This document shows, in pieces, positions 26,191-34,143 of a stretch of 60,008 nucleotides of DNA (positions are counted from its first letter, which is position 1; every line of letters starts with the position of its first letter). Source of the DNA: JBBRMY01 sp038230595 (GTDB taxonomy: Bacteria > Bacteroidota > Ignavibacteria > Tepidaquicellales > Tepidaquicellaceae). The position numbers and the translations under genes were made by a program. Location of the stretch: positions 1 to 60,008 of the forward strand of contig JBBRMY010000003.1 in NCBI GenBank assembly GCA_038230595.1, given 5' to 3'. The notes below the pieces were generated by a model. That model did no database searches and was not told the DNA's origin. It was given only the letters and a program-made list of their open reading frames with translations.

Positions 26191-27670
26191 GACCTGTCGT
26201 TTTAAAATGTTTTAATAATTGTTCGGAAGCGATCTTCCCGGATATAATAGAAGGTGGTACACCGGGTCCCGGAACCGTTAGCTGACCGGTATAAAAAAGG
26301 TTTTTAATTTTTTTATTTCTCATTTTTGGCTTCAGTACTGCTGTCTGCATAAGAGTATTAGCAAGTCCGTATGCATTTCCTTTATATGAATTATAATCTT
26401 CTACAAAGTCATTAACGCAGTAGCTTTTTTTGAAATCAATATGATCTTTAATATTTTCTCCGGCATGCTTTTCCAGCCTGATTATCATTTCGATAAAATA
26501 ATTTTCTCTTACTTCTTCAGTATCGGTTAAACCGGGAGCAACCGGCATTAACAAAAAAAGATTTTCATGTCCTTCAGGCGCAACTGAATCATCAGATCTA
26601 GAAGGGCAGCACACATAGAAAAGCGGCTTTTCCGGCCATCGGGGTTCTTTGTAAATTTCTACTGAATGCTTTTCAAGGTCTTCATCAAAGAATAAAGTAT
26701 GATGCTGAAGTCCGTTTATTTTCTTTTTTATTCCGAGAAAAAATATCAGACAGGAAGGCGCAAAAGTTTTTTTCTCCCAGTATTTTTCATCATAATTTCT
26801 GAATTTTTCCGGTAAAAGCGTACTTTCAACATGATGGTAATCAGCAGAAGCAATAACTGCATCACACTCTATCACCTCTCCGTTTACTATAACTTTGCTT
26901 GCCAGAGCATTTTCCACTTCAATTTTCTCAACAGCTGAATTAAGGTGAATGACTGTACCGTTCCTTACCGCAACTTCAGACATTGCTTCGATCACTTTTC
27001 TGAATCCTCCTTCAGGATACCAAGTTCCTAATTTCAGACCGGCATAATTCATAAGGCTGTAAAGCGCAGGTGTATCTTGCGGCATTGCACCTAAAAATAA
27101 AACCGGGAATTCCATAAGTGCGATCAGTTTTGGATCAGAGAAGAATTTTCTGACGTGCCTGCTGAAAGGGGAAAATACCTGCAGGCGAAAAGCTCCTTTG
27201 ATCAGATCAAGATCAGCAAATTCATATATAGAATTTCCCGGCTTATAAACTAAATTTTCTATTCCTGTTTTGTATTTATATTCTGCTTCCGATAAAAACA
27301 TTTTCAGTCTTTCTGAACTTCCGGATTCAACCGATTCAAAAAGATCACAAAGCTTTTCGAAATTAGCAGGAATACTGAAAATGTTTCCTTCGGCAAAGAC
27401 TATTTCAAATGAGGGATCAAGTAATTTCAGACTATAAAAGTCGGAGACTGAATACCCGAAATCCTTAAAAAAACTTTCAAATACACCAGGCATCCAGTAC
27501 CAGCTTGGTCCCATGTCAAATGTATATCCGTTATCAGTCTTTAACTGCCTTGCCCTTCCCCCTGGCTGGGAATTTTTTTCATAGATATGGACTTCATGCC
27601 CTGCTGCTGAAAGATATGCAGCTGAACTTAATCCTGAGAATCCCGAACCTATGATGATAATTTTTGACAT
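26174..27670 (-). CDS. crtI: phytoene desaturase
   Basis: FAD-dependent CrtI-type desaturase converting phytoene to lycopene. The dinucleotide-binding motif IIGSGFSGLSSAAYLSAAGH starts at residue 5, followed by YEKNSQPGGRARQL, and FDMGPSWYWMPGVFE is the typical substrate-side segment. The C-terminus FYTGQLTVPGPGVPPSIISG is the conserved flavin-binding end. 498 aa is normal. It starts 1 bp after the regulator stop (27670/27671) and overlaps crtB, so the operon is tightly packed. Confidence 0.95.
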   Translation of the reverse strand: MSKIIIIGSGFSGLSSAAYLSAAGHEVHIYEKNSQPGGRARQLKTDNGYTFDMGPSWYWMPGVFESFFKDFGYSVSDFYSLKLLDPSFEIVFAEGNIFSIPANFEKLCDLFESVESGSSERLKMFLSEAEYKYKTGIENLVYKPGNSIYEFADLDLIKGAFRLQVFSPFSRHVRKFFSDPKLIALMEFPVLFLGAMPQDTPALYSLMNYAGLKLGTWYPEGGFRKVIEAMSEVAVRNGTVIHLNSAVEKIEVENALASKVIVNGEVIECDAVIASADYHHVESTLLPEKFRNYDEKYWEKKTFAPSCLIFFLGIKKKINGLQHHTLFFDEDLEKHSVEIYKEPRWPEKPLFYVCCPSRSDDSVAPEGHENLFLLMPVAPGLTDTEEVRENYFIEMIIRLEKHAGENIKDHIDFKKSYCVNDFVEDYNSYKGNAYGLANTLMQTAVLKPKMRNKKIKNLFYTGQLTVPGPGVPPSIISGKIASEQLLKHFKTTGHEITI

Positions 27671-28555
27671 TTACTGTAAATGCTTTTCTAATTCCTTAAT
27701 GGAACGGATCCAGCTAATATTTTTTTCTTTTGATAAGCTGCTTATCAGTTTTTCGTTACCTGAAATATGTACCGTTGTCTTCTTATAACTTTTTGATAAT
27801 TTATTAATATATTCTTGTGCTTCTTCAGGCTTATTGTAATTTACCAGAAATAATAAAAGATTAGCGGGAGAGATCTCTTTTACAGCATCAGTTACAATTT
27901 CCATCGGAACGCTGCTACCCAGATATATAACTTTTTTGCCGGCTTGACGGATAAGGTAATGAGAAAAGAGTAATCCGATCTCATGAAATTCATCTTCCGG
28001 TAAAAATAAAAGCCAGGTGTCATCATTGCTTTTTGATGGAGGCAAAGAGTCAATTGCCGAAAACAGCTTTTGCTTTATTATATTCGTAATAAAATGCTCC
28101 TGTGACATAGATAATGTATCATTCATCCACAACTGTCCAAGTCGGATCAGCATCGGGTATATAACTTCAACATAAGTATTCCTGATACCCATTCGCAGAA
28201 TGCAATTAGAAAATATTTTTTCAAAATATGTTTCATCATATGACATCCCGGCAGCTATCAATTGCAAAACGGAATACTCATTATTGCTCTTATCTAATGC
28301 AAGGCTGTTATTCCTTTCACTGAGCATCTTATACAGATCAGCGTCAGACATTCTTGCCAGTTCGGATATCTTATGTTCATTATTCAATAGACTTACAATA
28401 ATCAATAATCGCTTAAGCTGTGAGCCTTTATAATATCTTGTATTTCCTTCAGAACGCTCAGGAGTTAATGCGTTGTATCTCTGTTCCCAGGCTCTGATCG
28501 TATGCGCTTTTATTCCGGAATAGCTTTCCAGTTGCGAGATGGTAAACGAATTCAT
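27671..28555 (-). CDS. MerR-type regulator with cobalamin-binding domain (CarH/LitR-like photoreceptor)
   Basis: Residues 1-75 form a MerR winged helix (FTISQLESYSGIKAHTIRAWEQRY). Residues 95-175 are the four-helix bundle and 180-290 the B12-binding Rossmann domain. The adenosylcobalamin signature is present: W143-x9-E153-H154 on the capping helix and E189-x-H191-x-x-G194 for the lower axial ligand. In CarH, AdoCbl keeps the repressor tetrameric in the dark and light breaks it; the gene heads the carotenoid operon, so light-induced pigment synthesis is the obvious inference. The residue after the Trp is M144, where Thermus CarH has a His (from memory) that binds cobalt after photolysis. 294 aa, normal length. 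Confidence 0.9.
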   Translation of the reverse strand: MNSFTISQLESYSGIKAHTIRAWEQRYNALTPERSEGNTRYYKGSQLKRLLIIVSLLNNEHKISELARMSDADLYKMLSERNNSLALDKSNNEYSVLQLIAAGMSYDETYFEKIFSNCILRMGIRNTYVEVIYPMLIRLGQLWMNDTLSMSQEHFITNIIKQKLFSAIDSLPPSKSNDDTWLLFLPEDEFHEIGLLFSHYLIRQAGKKVIYLGSSVPMEIVTDAVKEISPANLLLFLVNYNKPEEAQEYINKLSKSYKKTTVHISGNEKLISSLSKEKNISWIRSIKELEKHLQ

Positions 28556-28884
28556 ATGTTCAACCTTTATAACAATTTTTTAAACAATAATTATTAGAAA
28601 ATCACTCATCATAGCTAATAATATTAAAGGAATCTATTGTTGTTTATATTTTATCAATATTACTTAAACAGAATAGTTATTATAAAAAACAAAACCAATG
28701 CACAAATAGTTTCATTTCGTGAAAAGTGGAATTATGGTAGTTTTTTGTAGAAAAAGAGGTGTGAATTGGGAAGTTATTGTAGATATAGAATGTGTCTGGA
28801 GACTTGAAAACACCCTGCGCTGTAAATGTCTATTAAGGTTGAGACGCGCAGGGTAATGTCTAAACTTTTATGAGTAAATAAGAA
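28556..28884. other. 329-bp intergenic region: carotenoid-operon promoter side and tail of the MFS gene
   Basis: No gene seen. The left two-thirds should hold the promoter of the carH-crt operon, but I cannot pick a convincing -33/-7 pair. Near the right end ACCCTGCGC (28812-28820) and GCGCAGGGT (28846-28854) form a 9-bp inverted repeat with a 25-base loop, 31 bp past the MFS stop. It has no T-run, so it is a weak terminator candidate. Confidence 0.6.
28641..28670. promoter_or_regulatory. candidate operator upstream of the carotenoid operon (TGTTTA-N18-TAAACA)
   Basis: Inverted hexamers TGTTTA (28641-28646) and TAAACA (28665-28670) lie 86-115 bp upstream of the regulator ATG in a very AT-rich stretch. 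A MerR/CarH dimer or tetramer could autoregulate here. In such AT-rich DNA a six-base inverted repeat can arise by chance, so this is only a candidate. Confidence 0.3.
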
Positions 28885-30156
28885 CTAAGCCATTTCTGAT
28901 TGAACAAATTCCTTGTCCAATCTTTTTCTTGCTTCTGCAGGATGCACTTCGGCTTCATTGTCAACAACTTTTATTTTTCTAACAAAATATAATGTAGTTA
29001 TAGAAGCTGCAATTGCTATGTATCCTATTACATCAAAGTTATGAATCTCTCCGTTGGGATCCTTCGTTACAATATATCCTGCAACAAATGAAGCGAGGCC
29101 TGAAGTGAGCTGCATGACTGACGAAACAATACTCATGAAACCCCCTCTATGCTGCGGTTTAACAGTAGATGTGATCATAGTCATTGCCGGTACCATTCTA
29201 CCGCCAATTGTAATAAAAAATAATGTTGAAAATGCCAGTACTATAAATATAGAAATTCTTGGCATATGAGTGGTTGTGAATAGCGGCAATAGTGACACCA
29301 ATAAGATCACATTAAATACTTTTATTTTTCCGTATTTGTCTGACAATCGTCCTATCCATGGGTTAGTAAGAATTGTTGCAGCTCCTCCGCAAATATATAT
29401 CCATGTAAGTTGCTGCTCCGTAAATCCTACATTTCCTACAAGATACGGGCTAATAAAAGGAATTATTGTAAACTGTCCGACTATTAATAAAGCAATAAAT
29501 GTTAAAGCCGTAACCTGATTTTTATCTGTGAAAATATCTTTTAATACTCTAACGGGGCTTAATTTCTCACCGTGAGCTTTTTCAAGATGATATCTGATAT
29601 TTGGAATTACAAAATAAATTACTCCGCATATTATAAGTCCTAAAAATCCTAAAATATAAAAAGGTGCATGCCAGCCGAAAAGAGTAGCAAAATACAATCC
29701 TGCCGGTACTCCCGCTACTGATGCTGCCGAAAATGAAGCCATGATTATTCCCATTGCTGTGCCTCTGCGCTCTTCCGGTATTACGTCTCCAACAATTGAC
29801 ATTACAATTGCTCCCATTACTCCGCCGAACACACCGGTGAAAATTCTCGCAGTGACGAGCAGAAAATACGTCGGAGCCATCGCACAGAGTATAGTACCAA
29901 TGGAAAATCCTATATAATTATAGAAGAGGGCGTTTTTTCTGTCAAACTTATCTATATAAAATGCGCTGAGAAATCCTACAATTCCTGCAGCAAAAGTATA
30001 TGATGAAACGATCATTCCAAATTGATGAGGATCGATATCAAAAATTCTCATAAGCTGGGGACCCAGCGGCATCATGATCATAAAATCCATTATAACTGTA
30101 AATTGTATAATGGCGAGTATGAATAATAATATTTTTTCTTTTTTTGGTGTTAACAT
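28885..30156 (-). CDS. MFS transporter (drug/sugar efflux-like, Bcr/AraJ type)
   Basis: Twelve hydrophobic segments in 423 aa. Family motifs include the cytoplasmic loop 2-3 motif as FYIDKFDRKNALFYNYIGF near residue 65 and GDVIPEERRGTAMGIIMASFSAASVAGVPAG near 125-155, which is the efflux-type (DHA1) motif region. The N-terminal VIMDFMIMMPLGPQLM is typical of the Bcr/CflA and AraJ-like exporters. It would use the proton gradient to export a small molecule that cannot be told from sequence. A pirin gene lies upstream on the same strand after 86 bp. Confidence 0.88.
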   Translation of the reverse strand: MLTPKKEKILLFILAIIQFTVIMDFMIMMPLGPQLMRIFDIDPHQFGMIVSSYTFAAGIVGFLSAFYIDKFDRKNALFYNYIGFSIGTILCAMAPTYFLLVTARIFTGVFGGVMGAIVMSIVGDVIPEERRGTAMGIIMASFSAASVAGVPAGLYFATLFGWHAPFYILGFLGLIICGVIYFVIPNIRYHLEKAHGEKLSPVRVLKDIFTDKNQVTALTFIALLIVGQFTIIPFISPYLVGNVGFTEQQLTWIYICGGAATILTNPWIGRLSDKYGKIKVFNVILLVSLLPLFTTTHMPRISIFIVLAFSTLFFITIGGRMVPAMTMITSTVKPQHRGGFMSIVSSVMQLTSGLASFVAGYIVTKDPNGEIHNFDVIGYIAIAASITTLYFVRKIKVVDNEAEVHPAEARKRLDKEFVQSEMA

Positions 30157-30242
30157 ATGGTAAAATAGCTATACGATAAATTTAATTAAGTTCAGAAATA
30201 ATTGTCTTACATTGAGATATGCATGACTTGTCTATACGAGAA

Positions 30243-30941
30243 TTACGGTACTTCGACAATCAGAACTTTTGAATCTGCACTTATATTTATAACAACTTCT
30301 TTCTCGTCTTCTATCCCTAAAGAATCTCTGTTCTCAAGCTTTGTTCCGTTTGCATCAATTTCTCCGCTCATTACAAATATAAATGCTTTGTTCTTATCTT
30401 TCTTTATTGAATAAGTAATTTCTTTTCCTTTTTCAAATTCTCCAATTGAAATGTAAGCATCCTGGTTTATCCATAATGTATCTTTTCTTTCTTCAGGAGA
30501 TACTACAACAGTAAACTCATTCTTTTTACGGTCAGCAAAGGTTTTTTGTTCGTACCTTGGTGCTATATCTTTTTTCTTCGGAAATATCCAGAGCTGCAGA
30601 AAATTTGCATCCTCTGAATCTGATGCATTGTATTCAGAATGAGTAAGACCGGTACCGGCAGACATTATCTGAACGTCATTTTCATTTATTACAAAAGTAT
30701 TTCCTGTACTATCTTTGTGCTTTAATGCTCCTGATATCGGAATAGAAATAATTTCCATATTACTATGCGGATGTTCGCCGAAGCCCAAGGACGGAGCAAT
30801 GATGTCATCATTAAAAACACGAAGTGTTCCGAAGTGCGTGCGTTCCGGGTTGTAATAATCAGCAAAGCTGAATGTGAAATTCGATTTCAGCCAGCCGTGA
30901 TCGGCATATCCTCTCGAGTTATTTTTATATAGTGTTTTCAT
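30243..30941 (-). CDS. pirin family protein (YhhW-like)
   Basis: Bicupin of 232 aa. The N-terminal cupin has the metal-binding text FGEHPHSNMEIISIPISGALKHKD followed by MSAGTGLTHSEYN, giving the three His and one Glu that hold iron in pirins. Members act as quercetinases or redox-responsive cofactors; which applies here is unknown. It is divergent from the TMEM175 gene and upstream of the MFS gene. In many bacteria pirin travels with MarR, YceI and thioredoxin-like genes, as it does here within 3.5 kb. Confidence 0.93.
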   Translation of the reverse strand: MKTLYKNNSRGYADHGWLKSNFTFSFADYYNPERTHFGTLRVFNDDIIAPSLGFGEHPHSNMEIISIPISGALKHKDSTGNTFVINENDVQIMSAGTGLTHSEYNASDSEDANFLQLWIFPKKKDIAPRYEQKTFADRKKNEFTVVVSPEERKDTLWINQDAYISIGEFEKGKEITYSIKKDKNKAFIFVMSGEIDANGTKLENRDSLGIEDEKEVVINISADSKVLIVEVP

Positions 30942-30981
30942 TTTATTATTGTTTTATTTTTCTAAAACTTTTTAACCGCAA

Positions 30982-31563
30982 TTGAACAAATCCAGATTAG
31001 AAGCTTTCAGTGACGGCGTTCTCGCTATTATCATTACTATAATGATACTTGAAATAAAGATCCCTCATGGCAGTGATTGGAGTGAATTGAATCCGCTCAT
31101 TCCCGCTATTCTCAGTTACCTCATGAGCTTTATATATATCGGCATTTACTGGGGCAACCATCATCATATATTATATTCCTTAAAACATATTACTTCCGGC
31201 ATCATCTGGGCAAATCTAAATCTTTTATTCTGGCTTTCACTTATTCCATTTGCTACAGGCTGGATGGGTGAAAATCATTTTGCACCGAACACAGTAGCTG
31301 TTTACGGAATTCTTCTATTATTATGCGGTGTTGCATTTACTATTCTTCAAAAGCTTGTCGAAAAGCAGGTACATGGTATTGAAGATCTTGAAAAAGCATT
31401 TTCAGGACTTAAAATAAAAGGAATAGTTTCTACCTTAGCATATATTGCTTCAATACCTCTTGCATTTATAAATTCAACTTTATCTTGCACCATTTTTGTC
31501 GCTGTTGCTATACTTTGGATAATCCCAAGTAAGGAAATTGAAAAAGCAGTTAATAAGAAATAG
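30982..31563 (+). CDS. TMEM175-family (DUF1211) potassium-channel-like membrane protein
   Basis: RLEAFSDGVLAIIITIMILEI at the N-terminus carries the RxxxFSD signature of the TMEM175 family, whose bacterial members form tetrameric K+-conducting channels. About six hydrophobic helices in 193 aa, the usual size. The start used is TTG at 30982; there is no ATG before the conserved RLEAFSD text, so TTG is the only reasonable choice. It is the only plus-strand gene between the minus-strand pirin and thioredoxin-like genes, and its stop is 3 bp from the end of the convergent thioredoxin-like gene. Confidence 0.9.
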   Translation: MNKSRLEAFSDGVLAIIITIMILEIKIPHGSDWSELNPLIPAILSYLMSFIYIGIYWGNHHHILYSLKHITSGIIWANLNLLFWLSLIPFATGWMGENHFAPNTVAVYGILLLLCGVAFTILQKLVEKQVHGIEDLEKAFSGLKIKGIVSTLAYIASIPLAFINSTLSCTIFVAVAILWIIPSKEIEKAVNKK

Positions 31564-31566
31564 TTA

Positions 31567-32172
31567 TTACTTGCTGCTTAAAAGATGAAGTATCTCTTTC
31601 TGTAAAGTTATCGTCTTATCGTCATTATACCATAGCTGAATATTTTTTTTCACTTCTTTGTCATCCGAACCGGGGTTTGCTTTATGATCGCTGTGCATTT
31701 TCTGTGCTGGTAAAGGTCTCGGTCCCCATATCCAGTTCTCTTTCATTGAATCTGCATCTACAGAAACAATGATGGGGATCGATTTACTTACGCCATTCGT
31801 CAAATATTCATTTATAAGATCTTCGTGTTCATCTCTTAGAAATATTTTAATTTCTAAGTTTTCATTTATCTCTTCAAGCTTTCCAAAGACAGGAATATTC
31901 TGGGCAGCGTCTCCGCACCAGGCTTCTGTGATCACAACAAGATAAGTTTTCTCTTTAATGCTTTTTACTTTTTCTCTCAGTTCGTCATTAATAACAATAG
32001 TTTTCTCAAGCCTTCTTATTCTTGCCTGGTTCAGCTTTGTGTATTCTACATAAGACTCAGGATGACCTTCACCGGTGGTTTTACCCTGTTTGAGCAGTTC
32101 ATCAGAGAGAGCAATATACTCTCGATATGATATACCGGATTGTATGAATTCTTTAGTGAAATTGTATGACAT
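31567..32172 (-). CDS. thioredoxin-like protein (Thioredoxin_9 type) with a CGDA site
   Basis: 201 aa, cytoplasmic. The thioredoxin-fold core is at about 70-170: TYLVVITEAWCGDAAQNIPVFGKL holds the active-site region and SKSIPIIVSVD the cis-Pro loop. The second Cys of CxxC is absent (C-G-D-A), which is characteristic of this Bacillota/Bacteroidota family and means it cannot form the usual intramolecular disulfide. A monothiol or peroxidase-like role is possible. It ends 3 bp from the convergent TMEM175 gene and follows the YceI lipoprotein gene after 72 bp on the same strand. Confidence 0.85.
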   Translation of the reverse strand: MSYNFTKEFIQSGISYREYIALSDELLKQGKTTGEGHPESYVEYTKLNQARIRRLEKTIVINDELREKVKSIKEKTYLVVITEAWCGDAAQNIPVFGKLEEINENLEIKIFLRDEHEDLINEYLTNGVSKSIPIIVSVDADSMKENWIWGPRPLPAQKMHSDHKANPGSDDKEVKKNIQLWYNDDKTITLQKEILHLLSSK

Positions 32173-32244
32173 ATTTTTATAGTTGATACCTTCATTAAGT
32201 GAGACACAAATATGTGTCTCTACGAGTTTTGTACCTTTATGTTT

Positions 32245-32916
32245 TTACTGCTTAGCTGTGATCTTTATTTTTAAATTAAATATGTCAGAAATTGCTTTAT
32301 CGCCTAAGCCTTCAAAGAATTTGCCGGAACCATATTTTAGTCCGAAATCTGTTCTATCAATATCGGCATTTATGTCTGCAGATACGTTGTTTCCGTTAAC
32401 ATCTATATTTGCCGGAAAGCTAACGCCTTTAGTAATATTCCTTATTGTCAGATTTCCTATAACAATATATTTTGGTTTTGAAGGATCCTTGGATTCTTCA
32501 ACAGAGCTGATCTCAAAAGTTGTAAAAGGAAATTTCTCAGCATTGAAAAAATCATCAGACTTTAAATGTGTTTCAAGCTTTTTCTTTGAATCCGGATCTG
32601 ATGCAAGATCTGTATCTTCCAGTGTTCTTATATCAGCCTTCACAGTTCCTCCAACCAGCTTGTTATCCTTTACATAAACATTACCTTCGGATATTTTTAC
32701 TGTTCCATTATGCTGACCTGTTACTTTCTTACCAAGCCATTCAACTATGCTTTGAGTTACATCTACTTTTAATTCTTTTGCATCAGGATAATTCTTAGTG
32801 GATATGTTATTGCTGTTAGTTGTCTGTACTTTATTTTCCGGTGACTTGCTGCAGCCTGCAAATATAAATGCTATTATTAATGTGAATACGGATAAATATA
32901 TTTTTGAGTTTTTCAT
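32245..32916 (-). CDS. YceI family lipoprotein
   Basis: MKNSKIYLSVFTLIIAFIFAGCSKS is a lipoprotein signal with lipobox FAGC, so the protein is anchored in the envelope. Residues 45-223 form the YceI lipocalin-like barrel that binds polyisoprenoids: SIVEWLGKKVTGQHNGTVKI, then HLKSDDFFNAEKFPFTTFEI, then RTDFGLKYG. It is paralogous to the signal-less YceI gene just upstream (48 bp gap), with long stretches of identical residues (GQHNGTVKISEGNV and LKSDDFFNAEKFP). It probably belongs to the MarR-controlled operon. Confidence 0.92.
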   Translation of the reverse strand: MKNSKIYLSVFTLIIAFIFAGCSKSPENKVQTTNSNNISTKNYPDAKELKVDVTQSIVEWLGKKVTGQHNGTVKISEGNVYVKDNKLVGGTVKADIRTLEDTDLASDPDSKKKLETHLKSDDFFNAEKFPFTTFEISSVEESKDPSKPKYIVIGNLTIRNITKGVSFPANIDVNGNNVSADINADIDRTDFGLKYGSGKFFEGLGDKAISDIFNLKIKITAKQ

Positions 32917-32964
32917 TTTCTTGTTTTACTTTTTTGGATGCAAAATGCATCTTGCCTTAACAAA

Positions 32965-33531
32965 TTAAGCCTTTGCTGCTACATGGATCTTGATGTTGAA
33001 CTTATCTGAGATAAGATTGTCGCCAAGTCCTGCGAAGAATTTTCCGGAACCGTATTTTAATCCATAATCAGTTCTGTCAATATCTGCATCTATCTCTGCA
33101 GTTACTTTTTCATTTTCTATAGTAACATTTGCAGGAAGTGAAACATCTTTGGTTACATCTCTGATAGTCATTTCACCATTTACAATATAATTGGTTTTTC
33201 CATTAGGTGAACTTTCCACAGAATTGATCTTAAAAGTAATATCCGGAAATTTTTCAGCATTAAAGAAATCATCTGACTTTAAATGACCTTCAAGCATTCC
33301 TTTTGTTTTTTCATCACCTGCAAGATCAAGACTTTCCAGAGTTGAAATATTAACTTTAACTTTTCCTCCGGTAACCTTTCCGTTTTGAACTATAACATTT
33401 CCTTCAGAGATCTTCACAGTTCCGTTATGCTGTCCAAGCACTTTTTTTCCATGCCAGTTAACTATGCTTTCATTTGTATCTACTTTGAAATTCTTTACAT
33501 CTTCTGATACTGCATTTTTAATTGTTTCCAT
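32965..33531 (-). CDS. YceI family protein without signal peptide
   Basis: 188-aa YceI barrel: SIVNWHGKKVLGQHNGTVKI, HLKSDDFFNAEKFPDITFKI, RTDYGLKYGSGKFFAGLGD. It lacks any export signal, unlike its lipoprotein paralog next door, so it should be cytoplasmic. Its start overlaps the MarR gene end by 14 bp, so the two are cotranscribed and probably coupled in translation. YceI proteins bind isoprenoid lipids and are often induced by stress or base. A tandem cytoplasmic/lipoprotein pair suggests the same ligand is handled on two sides of the membrane. Confidence 0.92.
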   Translation of the reverse strand: METIKNAVSEDVKNFKVDTNESIVNWHGKKVLGQHNGTVKISEGNVIVQNGKVTGGKVKVNISTLESLDLAGDEKTKGMLEGHLKSDDFFNAEKFPDITFKINSVESSPNGKTNYIVNGEMTIRDVTKDVSLPANVTIENEKVTAEIDADIDRTDYGLKYGSGKFFAGLGDNLISDKFNIKIHVAAKA

Positions 33532-33988
33532 TTTGTTCTCTTATTTTGTTTAATAATTCGTTTAAGTTTTGTGCTTCTTCTTTTGTAATTTTTGTTTCTA
33601 CTACCTGATGAAAATCTTTTAAAACTATATCGAGCCTGGAAAGTACTTCAAGACCTTTGTCAGTTATCAATATGTCAACTGCTCTTCTGTCATTTGGGCA
33701 TTCCTTTCTTTCAACAAGTTCTTTTATGACAAGCTTGTCAACAAGTCTTGACGCATTTGAGCTTTTATCCAGCATTCTTTCGCTAATCAGATTAATAGTT
33801 GCCGGCTGCTTATGCTGCCCCCTTAATATCCTAAGTACATTAAACTGCTGCAAAGAGATCCCATATTGCTTGAACAATTGTGAGTTCCTTAGATTCAGCC
33901 AATTTGTTGTAAACACCAGGTTTATCATGACTTTTTCAAATATTGATTTAAATTTTTCCTGCTTAATCTCTTCGCCTATATCTTTCAT
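33518..33988 (-). CDS. MarR family transcriptional regulator
   Basis: 156-aa winged-helix repressor. The DNA-binding region is about 50-105: YGISLQQFNVLRILRGQH, TINLISERMLDKSSNASRLVDKLV and KELVERKECPNDRRAVDILITDKG (the D-x-R wing). It leads an operon with the two YceI genes. Two perfect 12-bp palindromes lie 14-40 bp in front of its start, so it is likely an autorepressor. The inducer is unknown. Confidence 0.93.
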   Translation of the reverse strand: MKDIGEEIKQEKFKSIFEKVMINLVFTTNWLNLRNSQLFKQYGISLQQFNVLRILRGQHKQPATINLISERMLDKSSNASRLVDKLVIKELVERKECPNDRRAVDILITDKGLEVLSRLDIVLKDFHQVVETKITKEEAQNLNELLNKIREQNGNN

Positions 33989-34001
33989 AAAAGTGTATTA
34001 A

Positions 34002-34028
34002 ATGTATATACATCTAATGTAGCTACAT
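34002..34028. promoter_or_regulatory. two tandem 12-bp palindromes, likely MarR operator
   Basis: ATGTATATACAT (34002-34013) and ATGTAGCTACAT (34017-34028) are each perfectly palindromic and share ATGTA..TACAT arms, with centres 15 bp apart. They lie 14 bp upstream of the MarR ATG in the gap shared with the divergent E1 gene, where such operators are expected. Binding is inferred. Confidence 0.7.
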
Positions 34029-34143
34029 ATAGTTTAACATACAAGATAAATTTTTAGTTCCGATTAATGCATAAGCCAAATCTGTATTTAGAATGCATTT
34101 ATGATTGAGTATATTATTATTACTCACAAAAAAAACTTCATAA

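Noticed and set aside
28812..28854. Inverted repeat ACCCTGCGC/GCGCAGGGT as a terminator of the MFS gene
   Set aside because: 25-base loop and no T-run; kept only as a note in the intergenic entry.
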